A stretch of DNA of 28,044 nt from Acidimicrobiaceae bacterium (lineage in GTDB: Bacteria > Actinomycetota > Acidimicrobiia > Acidimicrobiales > MedAcidi-G1): NCBI GenBank assembly GCA_002714485.1, contig PAXM01000021.1, positions 4,238 to 32,281 of the forward strand. Direction: 5' to 3'. Positions 1 through 8,637 of this stretch are shown piece by piece. A program made the position numbers and the translations under genes. The notes below the pieces were generated by a model, which made no database searches, was not told the DNA's origin, and was given only the letters and a program-made list of their open reading frames with translations. How positions within the stretch are numbered: the first letter of the stretch is position 1; the number at the start of each line of letters is the position of its first letter.

Positions 1-39
1 GTGGGACGGCGCCTCGGCGACCGCCTCACCGATGGCTAA
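1..39 (+). CDS. C-terminal end of an upstream gene (possibly hrcA)
   Basis: Reading frame 1 is open from the window edge and gives VGRRLGDRLTDG followed by a TAA at 37-39, 17 bases before the dnaJ start. In actinobacteria the gene directly before this dnaJ type is normally the heat-shock repressor hrcA, whose C-terminus often ends in a short basic helix of this kind. Twelve residues cannot prove identity, so the hrcA suggestion rests on gene order alone. Confidence 0.35.
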   Translation: MGRRLGDRLTDG

Positions 40-56
40 TCGGAAGACCGATCAAG

Positions 57-329
57 ATGACTGAACGCGATCCCTACGAGGTTCTGGGGGTCTCCCGAGA
101 CGCCTCGTCCGACGACATCAAGAAGGCATACCGCCGCCTCGCTCGAGAGCACCATCCCGACGCCAACCACGGCAGGGAAGCAACGACAGCCGAGGCTGAG
201 TTCAAGGCCGTGGCTGCCGCCTACGAGGTGCTGTCGGACCCCGAGCGGCGCAGCCGGTTCGACCGCTTCGGCCATACCGGCTCGGCTGGACCCGGGGACC
301 CGTTCGCTGGCTTCGGCGACATCTTCTAG
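57..329 (+). CDS. dnaJ: DnaJ N-terminal fragment (J domain), cut by in-frame amber
   Basis: This 90-residue piece is the J domain and start of the G/F-rich region of a DnaJ co-chaperone, which stimulates DnaK ATPase activity in the cytoplasm. The DnaK-contacting HPD motif sits near residue 34 within EHHPDAN, between the usual helices II and III, and the piece ends in the Gly/Phe stretch FAGFGDIF. The frame is stopped by TAG at 327-329, but the same frame continues with SFFGG and then the whole rest of DnaJ (through 1175). The complete protein would be about 372 residues, normal for actinobacterial DnaJ2. I therefore read this as half of one gene broken by a single nonsense codon, not as a free-standing J protein. 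The ATG follows the upstream stop by 17 bases, so it is probably in an operon with that gene. Confidence 0.85.
   Translation: MTERDPYEVLGVSRDASSDDIKKAYRRLAREHHPDANHGREATTAEAEFKAVAAAYEVLSDPERRSRFDRFGHTGSAGPGDPFAGFGDIF
327..329 (+). other. dnaJ: In-frame amber codon (TAG) inside dnaJ
   Basis: Codon 91 of the dnaJ frame is TAG. Residues GFGDIF before it and SFFGG after it form the familiar G/F-region motif, in which actinobacterial DnaJ2 proteins commonly have an acidic residue (as in DVFEAFFGG). One base change from GAG to TAG explains it. It may be a true mutation, an assembly error, or a read-through site. Confidence 0.9.
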
Positions 330-389
330 TCGTTCTTCGGTGGGTCCGGCTCACCGTTCGGTGGGGGAGCCCGGCGACGCGCGGGGCCG

Positions 390-1175
390 GTGCCCGGCGA
401 GGACCTCGAGTCCGTGATCGAAGTGGACTTCGAGGATGCGGTGTTCGGCGTTGAGGCAGAGGTTTCTGTGCGTACCGCTGTGGTGTGCGAGACCTGCGAG
501 GCGACCGGTGCAGCGTCTGGTTCGGGCCCCGAGACGTGTGGTGACTGTGGCGGTGCAGGCCAGGTGCAGCGGGTTCGCCAGTCGATGTTGGGCCAGATGT
601 TGACCAGTACGGCCTGCCCCACTTGTTCTGGTCGCGGGCAGGTCATTCCCAACCCGTGTTCGCACTGCAGCGGTGAGGGACGCATCGTGGAAGATCGATC
701 CTTCAACGTCCAGGTTCGGGCAGGCGTGGACGAAGGTACGACCCTACGACTGACTGGCCGGGGCGCCGTGGGTCCTCGTGGTGGCCCTGCGGGCGACCTC
801 TACGTGCGGGTGAGGGTGCGGTCCCATCCGGTATTCGAGCGCCACGGCGTGGACCTCCTGCACCGCCTACACCTCCCGATGACCCAGGCCACCTTGGGGG
901 TCGTCTTGGAATACGAGACCCTCGATGGGGTCGAGGAACTGGTCGTGCCCCGGGGGACGACCACTGGAGAGACGTTCCGCTTCCGGGGCCGGGGGGTTCC
1001 CCATCTGCAAGGAAGGGGCCGGGGAGACCTCGTGATCGAGGTGCACGTCGACACGCCGACCGAGCTCAGCGACGAGGCTGAGCGCCTGTTGCGGGCCCTG
1101 GCCGATGAGCGCGATGAGGTCGTTGCCGACGAGGACGAGAGCCTGATCTCAAAGATCCGCTCCGCCTTCCGCTAG
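390..1175 (+). CDS. dnaJ: DnaJ C-terminal fragment: zinc finger and substrate-binding domains
   Basis: The piece is in the same frame as the J-domain fragment at 57. It carries the DnaJ cysteine-rich domain with four zinc-binding repeats: CETCEATG, CGDCGGAG, CPTCSGRG and CSHCSGEG; the first has Ala where the first Gly is usual. The C-terminal beta-sandwich substrate-binding domains follow (GPRGGPAGDLYVRVRVR, then VPRGTTTGETFRFRGRGVP). Without a J domain it could bind unfolded clients but not activate DnaK. GTG 390 is simply the first start codon after the TAG, and I see no convincing Shine-Dalgarno sequence for it, so independent translation is doubtful. The natural stop is TAG 1173-1175, and rsmE starts 5 bases later, as expected for a dnaJ-rsmE operon. 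Confidence 0.85.
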   Translation: MPGEDLESVIEVDFEDAVFGVEAEVSVRTAVVCETCEATGAASGSGPETCGDCGGAGQVQRVRQSMLGQMLTSTACPTCSGRGQVIPNPCSHCSGEGRIVEDRSFNVQVRAGVDEGTTLRLTGRGAVGPRGGPAGDLYVRVRVRSHPVFERHGVDLLHRLHLPMTQATLGVVLEYETLDGVEELVVPRGTTTGETFRFRGRGVPHLQGRGRGDLVIEVHVDTPTELSDEAERLLRALADERDEVVADEDESLISKIRSAFR

Positions 1176-1180
1176 CCCAC

Positions 1181-1879
1181 GTGGACGTTCTTTCAGTTGG
1201 ACGTGGCGGACCCCACGTCTTCGTAGTCGATCTATCCGACCCGACCCTGGATGACCAGGATCGACATCACCTAGGCCGAGTGTTGCGCCTACGGGACGGC
1301 GACGACCTGACTCTTGGTGACGGGGCCGGCCGTTGGTGTCGAGCCGTGTATCGCCTCAGTGAGGACCCTGAGCCGGTCGGTGACGTGGTTGCCGTTCCCC
1401 CATCGGAGCCTGCAGTGACTGTGGGCTTCGCCCTAATCAAGGGTGGGCGACCGGAGATGGTCGTCCAGAAGCTCACCGAACTGGGGGTGGACCGCATCCT
1501 CCCGTTGTCGGCCGATCGGTCAGTCGTGCAGTGGGACGAAGCCAAAGCATCCGCACAGGTGGAGCGTTTCCGTCGGGTGGCCCGGGAGGCTGCTATGCAG
1601 TCCCGGCGTGCCTGGTTGCCGACAGTCGAAGGGGTGGCAGCGGCTCGCGATGTCCAGCCGGCAGTGGGCGTGGTGTTTGCCGAACCGGGCGGGGATCCGA
1701 TCGACGGGTCAGTCAGGGTGCTCCTGGTCGGCCCCGAGGGGGGATGGACCGACGAGGAGTTGATCGGGCATCCCACGGTGGGTCTAGGTCCGACGGTCCT
1801 GCGGGCCGAGACAGCAGCTATCTCGGCAGGCACATTGCTCACGGCACTCCGTGACGGGAGGGTCTCACCCCCAGGCTGA
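1181..1879 (+). CDS. rsmE: 16S rRNA (uracil-1498-N3)-methyltransferase RsmE
   Basis: RsmE methylates N3 of U1498 in helix 44 of 16S rRNA using S-adenosylmethionine. The N-terminal PUA-like part is visible in DRHHLGRVLRLRDGDDL (about residues 26-42). The C-terminal SPOUT knot contains LLVGPEGGWTDEEL near residues 180-195 and LGPTVLRAETA near 202-212, both diagnostic of the family. The sequence KGGRPEMVVQKLTELGV is also typical. Length (232 residues) is normal. The only in-frame start is GTG 1181, five bases after the dnaJ stop, so the two genes are very probably co-transcribed, the common actinobacterial arrangement. Confidence 0.93.
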   Translation: MDVLSVGRGGPHVFVVDLSDPTLDDQDRHHLGRVLRLRDGDDLTLGDGAGRWCRAVYRLSEDPEPVGDVVAVPPSEPAVTVGFALIKGGRPEMVVQKLTELGVDRILPLSADRSVVQWDEAKASAQVERFRRVAREAAMQSRRAWLPTVEGVAAARDVQPAVGVVFAEPGGDPIDGSVRVLLVGPEGGWTDEELIGHPTVGLGPTVLRAETAAISAGTLLTALRDGRVSPPG

Positions 1880-1919
1880 GTCAGTCGCACGGGTCATTGC
1901 AACCACGGAGCGCGGTCGA

Positions 1920-1925
1920 TACCGT
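1920..1925 (+). promoter_or_regulatory. -10 element for leaderless bldD transcript
   Basis: TACCGT lies 8 bases before the GTG start of bldD, with no Shine-Dalgarno sequence in between. Spacing and form match the TANNNT-N6-8-RTG pattern seen at several other starts in the window. Confidence 0.5.
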
Positions 1926-1933
1926 CACGTCCC

Positions 1934-2506
1934 GTGGCCGAGTCGTTTTCCCGTAAGTTCAGCCCTGAGGTCAGACGCGCTGGTGGCCATGAGGCTTCCG
2001 ACAGCGACTACAGCATTCGACTGGGTGAACGCATCAGGGTCATCCGACGCCAGAAGCGCTTGTCCTTGCAGGACGTTGAGGCCCGCTCCGAGGCCGAGTT
2101 CAAGGCATCGGTGCTGGGCGCCTACGAGCGCGGGGAACGAGCCGTGTCAGTGCCGCGCCTACACCGCCTGGCCGAGTTCTACGACGTTCCGGTTGACCAG
2201 TTGCTTCCGGCGGCTGACGTCGAGCTAGTGGTCGAAGCGGTGGGAGTGGAACCCCCGGCCTGGCTGCCCGGCCAAAAGGTGGTTATCGACTTGGCGGCCC
2301 TGGTCGACTCGGTGGGTCCCGAAGTCGAACTCATCCGCCGGTACCTCGGGATTATTCAGGTCAAGCGTCAGGATTTTAACGGTCGAGTCCTGACCATCCG
2401 CCAAGACGACCTCCAGGCGTTGGCCGCCATCCTCGCAACAAGTGTGGACGACGCTGCCCCCCGTCTGGCCGAAATGGGCCTGCTGCGCCCCGTGAACAGT
2501 TCCTAA
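1934..2506 (+). CDS. bldD: BldD-family transcriptional regulator with c-di-GMP-binding signature
   Basis: This 190-residue protein has an N-terminal XRE helix-turn-helix domain (about residues 28-92, with LGERIRVIRRQKRLSLQDVE and LGAYERGERAVSVPRL) and a small C-terminal domain. That order is the BldD architecture. Residues 145-159 read RQDFNGRVLTIRQDD, which fits the RxD-x8-RxxD motif through which Streptomyces BldD binds a cyclic-di-GMP tetramer that drives dimerisation and operator binding. In Streptomyces, BldD represses developmental genes; its role in this organism is unknown. The GTG start follows a TACCGT hexamer by 8 bases, suggesting a leaderless mRNA separate from rsmE. The gene stands directly before secA. 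The family call is firm; cyclic-di-GMP control is an inference from the motif. Confidence 0.88.
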   Translation: MAESFSRKFSPEVRRAGGHEASDSDYSIRLGERIRVIRRQKRLSLQDVEARSEAEFKASVLGAYERGERAVSVPRLHRLAEFYDVPVDQLLPAADVELVVEAVGVEPPAWLPGQKVVIDLAALVDSVGPEVELIRRYLGIIQVKRQDFNGRVLTIRQDDLQALAAILATSVDDAAPRLAEMGLLRPVNSS

Positions 2507-2519
2507 CCGGCCGCTGATC

Positions 2520-2533
2520 GGCCCCTAAGGGCC
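2520..2533 (+). terminator. Short GC hairpin between bldD and secA
   Basis: GGCCC-CTAA-GGGCC forms a 5-bp stem with a 4-base loop, 13 bases after the bldD stop and before the secA promoter hexamer. There is no U-tract, so intrinsic termination is uncertain. Confidence 0.35.
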
Positions 2534-2546
2534 AGCCGTCGACCGG

Positions 2547-2552
2547 TAGCCT
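2547..2552 (+). promoter_or_regulatory. -10 element for secA
   Basis: TAGCCT preceded by CGG lies 10 bases before the secA ATG. The implied leader is only a few bases and contains no Shine-Dalgarno sequence, consistent with a leaderless or nearly leaderless transcript. Confidence 0.45.
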
Positions 2553-2562
2553 CGTCCGGACC

Positions 2563-5343
<2,781 letters not shown>

Positions 5344-5344
5344 T

Positions 5345-6454
5345 ATGCAGGACTTCACCCCAGAACTCGGAGCGCTCCGCAACCGCCTCGAAGAAGCCTC
5401 TGGCTATCTTCGGATTGCCGAACAGAAGGATCGCCGAACGGCCCTCGAAGTCGAGATGGCCGACCCTGAGCTCTGGAACGACCAGGACCGCGGTCGGCGT
5501 GTCCAAAAGGACCTGGCGGCTGTGATCGAGGATCTGGATCTGTATGCCGCCCTGACAGAGGGTATCGAGGACGCCGAGACCCTCGTAGAGATGGCCGTCG
5601 AGGCTGGCGACGACAGCCTCGAGCCGGAGATCGGCGAAGCGGTGGAGTCGTTGTCCGGTCGGTTCGACGACCTCGAACTGCGTTCGCTGTTCAGTGGCCA
5701 GTACGACGAGGGTGACGCCGTCTGCCACGTACAGTCCGGGGCCGGTGGGACCGACGCCCAGGACTGGGCTGAGATTCTCCTACGCATGTACACCCGGTGG
5801 GCCGACCGCCGGGGCTTCCAACTCCAGGTCGAGTCCATCTCGGAAGGCACGGAGGCGGGTATCAGCTCGGTCGAGTTCGTGGTCCGCGGTCGCTACGCCT
5901 TCGGGTTACTGCAGGCTGAACGGGGCGTGCACCGCCTAGTGCGGATCTCCCCGTTCAATAAGGAGTCCAAGCGCCAGACGGCCTTCGCCTCATTACAGGT
6001 CGTTCCGTTCTTCGACGAGATGGTTGACGAGGTCGACATCGATGAAAGCGACCTTCGGATCGACACCTACCGATCCTCCGGCGCCGGTGGCCAGCACGTC
6101 AACGTGACCGACTCGGCGGTGCGTATCACCCATCTGCCGACCGGCATTGTGACGTCCTGCCAGAACGAGCGCAGCCAGCACCAGAACAAGGACAAGGCCA
6201 TGCAGATGCTGGCCGCCCGCCTGTTGGACCTGGAACGCCAGAAGCGCGACGCTGAGATCGCCTCTATTGGCGGCGAGAAACTGGTCGTCGATTTCGGCAG
6301 CCAGATCCGGTCCTACGTTCTCCAGCCGTATCAGATGGTCAAGGACTTGCGGACCGAGCATGAGGTGGGCGATGTGGCCAGCGTGCTGGACGGTGACCTA
6401 GATGGGTTCATGGAGTCGTACCTTCGCTGGTCCCGTTCCAACACCAACTCCTGA
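5345..6454 (+). CDS. prfB: Peptide chain release factor 2 (RF2)
   Basis: RF2 recognises UGA and UAA in the ribosomal A site and triggers peptide release. The 369-residue protein has the RF2 discriminator SPF at residues 202-204 and the catalytic GGQ at 248-250 within SSGAGGQHVNVTDSAVRI, whose glutamine reaches the peptidyl-transferase centre. I chose ATG 5345, one base after the secA stop; the open frame extends upstream, but that part overlaps secA and is not RF2-like. There is no internal UGA and no programmed +1 frameshift near codon 25, the autoregulation found in many other bacteria. The C-terminus LDGFMESYLRW is typical. The gene is in the common secA-prfB-ftsE-ftsX order. Confidence 0.96.
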   Translation: MQDFTPELGALRNRLEEASGYLRIAEQKDRRTALEVEMADPELWNDQDRGRRVQKDLAAVIEDLDLYAALTEGIEDAETLVEMAVEAGDDSLEPEIGEAVESLSGRFDDLELRSLFSGQYDEGDAVCHVQSGAGGTDAQDWAEILLRMYTRWADRRGFQLQVESISEGTEAGISSVEFVVRGRYAFGLLQAERGVHRLVRISPFNKESKRQTAFASLQVVPFFDEMVDEVDIDESDLRIDTYRSSGAGGQHVNVTDSAVRITHLPTGIVTSCQNERSQHQNKDKAMQMLAARLLDLERQKRDAEIASIGGEKLVVDFGSQIRSYVLQPYQMVKDLRTEHEVGDVASVLDGDLDGFMESYLRWSRSNTNS

Positions 6455-6508
6455 GTTGCCACTACTTCCCGGGTGGGTTACTGACCCGATCGGCAGTAGT
6501 GCCTCTGG

Positions 6509-6514
6509 TACCGT
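6509..6514 (+). promoter_or_regulatory. -10 element before the ftsE leader micro-ORF
   Basis: TACCGT, preceded by TGG, lies 7 bases before GTG 6522, the start of a 17-codon micro-ORF, and 57 bases before ftsE. The spacing matches the leaderless pattern at other starts in this window. Confidence 0.5.
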
Positions 6515-6521
6515 GCGCGCC

Positions 6522-6575
6522 GTGCCGATCCGACCGATCCGACCCGCTGTGGCCCGGCCGGAGGACGCTCGATGA
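6522..6575 (+). CDS. Putative leaderless 17-codon micro-ORF coupled to ftsE
   Basis: GTG 6522 opens a frame for VPIRPIRPAVARPEDAR, which stops at TGA 6573-6575. The stop overlaps the ftsE ATG (6572-6574) as ATGA. The micro-ORF starts 7 bases after a TACCGT hexamer, so it could be read from the very 5' end of the mRNA. The ftsE Shine-Dalgarno sequence GGAGGA (6560-6565) lies inside it. Ribosomes finishing the micro-ORF would therefore stand on the ftsE start, which would couple ftsE translation to it. The peptide is rich in Arg and Pro and contains a tandem GATCCGACC repeat in its DNA. Function is inferred from architecture only, and it may encode no stable protein. Confidence 0.45.
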   Translation: MPIRPIRPAVARPEDAR

Positions 6576-7249
6576 TCCGCCTGGAGGGCGTCTCGAAGGT
6601 CTTCAAGGGCGACGTGGTGGCGTTGAAGAACGCGTCGGCCGAGATCCAGCGAGGCGAGTTCGTCTTCCTCGTGGGGCCGTCCGGATCGGGCAAGTCGACC
6701 TTCATCCGACTGCTTAATCGTGAGGAGGTGGCCGACGAGGGTCGGATCACGGTTGCCGGCAAGGACGTTGGTGAAATGAGCAGCTGGCGAGTGCCGTACC
6801 TGCGACGCCAAATCGGGTACATCTTCCAGGACTACAAGTTGCTACCCAAAAAGACGGTTTACGAGAACGTGGCTTTCGGGCTGGAGGTCATCGGGCGGCC
6901 CAGACAGGTCATCCGGACCCAGGTGCCGGCCATACTCGAGTTGGTGGGCTTGAGCCGCAAGGCTGATCGCCTTCCCGATGAACTGTCCGGTGGCGAACAG
7001 CAGCGGGTGTCAATCGCTCGGGCGTTCGTGAACCGTCCACTGATCCTGCTGGCTGACGAGCCGACGGGGAACCTGGACCCAGCGACTTCGGTCGGCATCA
7101 TGCGCCTGCTGGATCGGATCAACCGCAGTGGAACCACCGTGGTGATGGCCACCCATGACCGGAGCATCGTGGACACGATGCGCCGGCGGGTCATCGAACT
7201 GGACCGGGGTGTGATCCGGCGTGACGAGTCCCAGGGCGTGTACGAGTGA
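6572..7249 (+). CDS. ftsE: Cell division ATP-binding protein FtsE
   Basis: FtsE is the cytoplasmic ATPase of the FtsEX complex, which uses ATP hydrolysis to activate peptidoglycan hydrolases at the division septum. The 225-residue ABC domain shows Walker A GPSGSGKST (35-43), the Q-loop YIFQDYKLL (83-91), the signature LSGGEQQR (138-145), Walker B with ADEPTGNLD (161-169), and the switch histidine in MATHDRSIVD. All catalytic positions are intact. The ATG has a strong GGAGGA six bases upstream and overlaps the TGA of a short micro-ORF. ftsX follows after a gap of 33 bases, as usual. Confidence 0.96.
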   Translation: MIRLEGVSKVFKGDVVALKNASAEIQRGEFVFLVGPSGSGKSTFIRLLNREEVADEGRITVAGKDVGEMSSWRVPYLRRQIGYIFQDYKLLPKKTVYENVAFGLEVIGRPRQVIRTQVPAILELVGLSRKADRLPDELSGGEQQRVSIARAFVNRPLILLADEPTGNLDPATSVGIMRLLDRINRSGTTVVMATHDRSIVDTMRRRVIELDRGVIRRDESQGVYE

Positions 7250-7281
7250 GTGCTTTCGTGATCATGGGACAGGCCACCTGA
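7246..7281 (+). CDS. Possible 11-codon micro-ORF bridging ftsE and ftsX
   Basis: GTG 7246 overlaps the ftsE stop (GTGA) and encodes VSAFVIMGQAT, ending at TGA 7279-7281, one base before the ftsX GTG at 7283. It would keep ribosomes moving across the 33-base gap into ftsX, which has only a weak Shine-Dalgarno sequence. With so few codons, chance is a real alternative. Confidence 0.25.
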   Translation: MSAFVIMGQAT

Positions 7282-7282
7282 C

Positions 7283-8179
7283 GTGCTGTCCCGACTCTGG
7301 TACTACGTCCGAGAAACCTTCGTCAGCCTCTGGCGGAACCTCAGCCTGACGGTGGCCGCCATCCTCACGGTGGCCATTTCGTTGTCGCTGGTCGGCGCCT
7401 CTCTGCTGATTCGCGAGGGGGCTGATCGGGCCACGGCCCAGTTTCAGGAGGGCGTGGAGTTCATCGTCTTCATGAGGGCTGATGCCTCAGCCGACCAGGA
7501 CGGCGCCATTCGTGACGTGCTGGACAACAGTCCGGCCATCTTGGGTTACTCATACGTGGACAAGGCGGCGGCCTACGCCGAGTTTCAGGAACTGTTCTCC
7601 GACAAGCCCGAGTTGGTAGAGAGCGTGACGGCTGAGGTAATGCCACCGTCGTACCGCATCGTGCCCGCGAATCCGGACGCTGGGAACGTTGCCGAGATGG
7701 CCCGGCAGTTCGGGGAGCAGCCCGGCGTGAAGGAGGTGGCCACGGCCACCGACGCCATCCGACAGATCGAGGACTTCTCCAACCGGGTGAGTCAGGCCCT
7801 CTTGGTGGCCGCCGTGGTGCTGGTCGGAGTGTCGGCCCTGCTGATCTTGAACACGGTGTTCACCGCCATCGGAGCTCGGCGCCAGGAGATCGAGGTGATG
7901 AAACTGGTCGGGGCGACCAACTGGTTCATCAGGATTCCGTTCATGCTGGAAGGCACCATCCATGGCCTGATTGGCGCCGCTCTGGCCGTGCCGGCGTTGT
8001 TCGTGGTGGACGACCGGGTGCTGGCCTACTTCCAGGAATCCGATGCTGTGCCCCTATTCCGGGGATTCGCGGTTCCTGAGGGATTCGTCTGGGACACAAG
8101 CATCTGGCTGCTGGTCATAGGCGGCGTGGTGGGGATGATCGGTTCAGCGGTGGCCGTGACTCGCTACATGGACGTCTGA
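7283..8179 (+). CDS. ftsX: Cell division protein FtsX
   Basis: FtsX is the membrane partner of FtsE; its large extracellular loop recruits and activates peptidoglycan hydrolases such as RipC-type enzymes in actinobacteria. The 298-residue protein has four predicted membrane segments: about 20-42, 171-195, 222-250 and 270-293. The extracellular loop lies at about 43-170 and the conserved cytoplasmic loop ARRQEIEVMKLVGATNWFIR between segments 2 and 3. This is the canonical FtsX topology. GTG 7283 was chosen because it gives the typical N-terminus LWYYVRETFVSLWRNLSLT. The next gene is normally smpB in this gene order, but here it is a Rieske ferredoxin starting 3 bases later. Confidence 0.95.
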   Translation: MLSRLWYYVRETFVSLWRNLSLTVAAILTVAISLSLVGASLLIREGADRATAQFQEGVEFIVFMRADASADQDGAIRDVLDNSPAILGYSYVDKAAAYAEFQELFSDKPELVESVTAEVMPPSYRIVPANPDAGNVAEMARQFGEQPGVKEVATATDAIRQIEDFSNRVSQALLVAAVVLVGVSALLILNTVFTAIGARRQEIEVMKLVGATNWFIRIPFMLEGTIHGLIGAALAVPALFVVDDRVLAYFQESDAVPLFRGFAVPEGFVWDTSIWLLVIGGVVGMIGSAVAVTRYMDV

Positions 8180-8182
8180 CCC

Positions 8183-8545
8183 ATGGGGGAGGACCCGCCA
8201 GGATCGGGCTGGGTGCGGGTGGCCGATACTGTTCCGCCAGCCGGCGGAGTCGTCGAGTCGAGTATCGAACGACATGACCGGATCGACGACCTGGTGGTAT
8301 GGACCACAGCATCGGGGGTGCCTTGCGTGTCAGAAGCCCGCTGCCCTCATCAGTGGTCCCATCTGGCCTATGAGGGGACAGTCGACGGTGAGGAACTGGT
8401 CTGCATGACCCACTTCTGGCGGTTCGGGGTGGACGGAGAGGGTTGGAAGCAGAACGTCAATGGTCGCCGGGACCGCAAGGGTGACCTCGAGGTGCTGCCG
8501 TGCGTGGAATACGACGGTGGTATCTGGGTGGACTCAACGGACTGA
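8183..8545 (+). CDS. Small Rieske [2Fe-2S] ferredoxin-like protein
   Basis: The 120-residue protein is a stand-alone Rieske domain. The cluster ligands are C54 and H56 in CPHQWSHL and C74 and H77 in CMTHFWRF, with 17 residues between H56 and C74, the usual C-x-H-x(15-17)-C-x2-H spacing. The start CPHQ and the aromatic residues after the second histidine recall the Rieske ferredoxins of toluene-4-monooxygenase systems (T4moC), which pass electrons to an oxygenase. No oxygenase or reductase component is adjacent; the nearest possible electron acceptor is the P450 at 9824, and that link is only a guess. There is no signal peptide, so it should act in the cytoplasm. It starts 3 bases after the ftsX stop and is probably on the same mRNA. 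Confidence 0.85.
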   Translation: MGEDPPGSGWVRVADTVPPAGGVVESSIERHDRIDDLVVWTTASGVPCVSEARCPHQWSHLAYEGTVDGEELVCMTHFWRFGVDGEGWKQNVNGRRDRKGDLEVLPCVEYDGGIWVDSTD

Positions 8546-8637
8546 GTTCGACAACCCGGTCCGAGCGCTTCTGCCATTGCTTCCAGAGGTCGACATCTGA
8601 GAGGTTGGCTGCTCGACGAAGGCTACGGAGGACTGAC

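Noticed and set aside
57..1175. TAG recoded as an amino acid throughout the genome
   Set aside because: TAG ends several genes at natural C-termini (dnaJ at 1173, the DUF2079 and HIT genes, pgsA, the second merR), so it works as a normal stop here.
1267..1890. 207-residue minus-strand frame opposite rsmE
   Set aside because: Entirely antisense to rsmE, Ser/Arg/Pro-rich and without recognisable motifs.
5345..5450. Programmed +1 frameshift in prfB
   Set aside because: The frame is continuous from ATG 5345 to the end with no internal UGA, so the autoregulatory frameshift known from other bacteria is absent.
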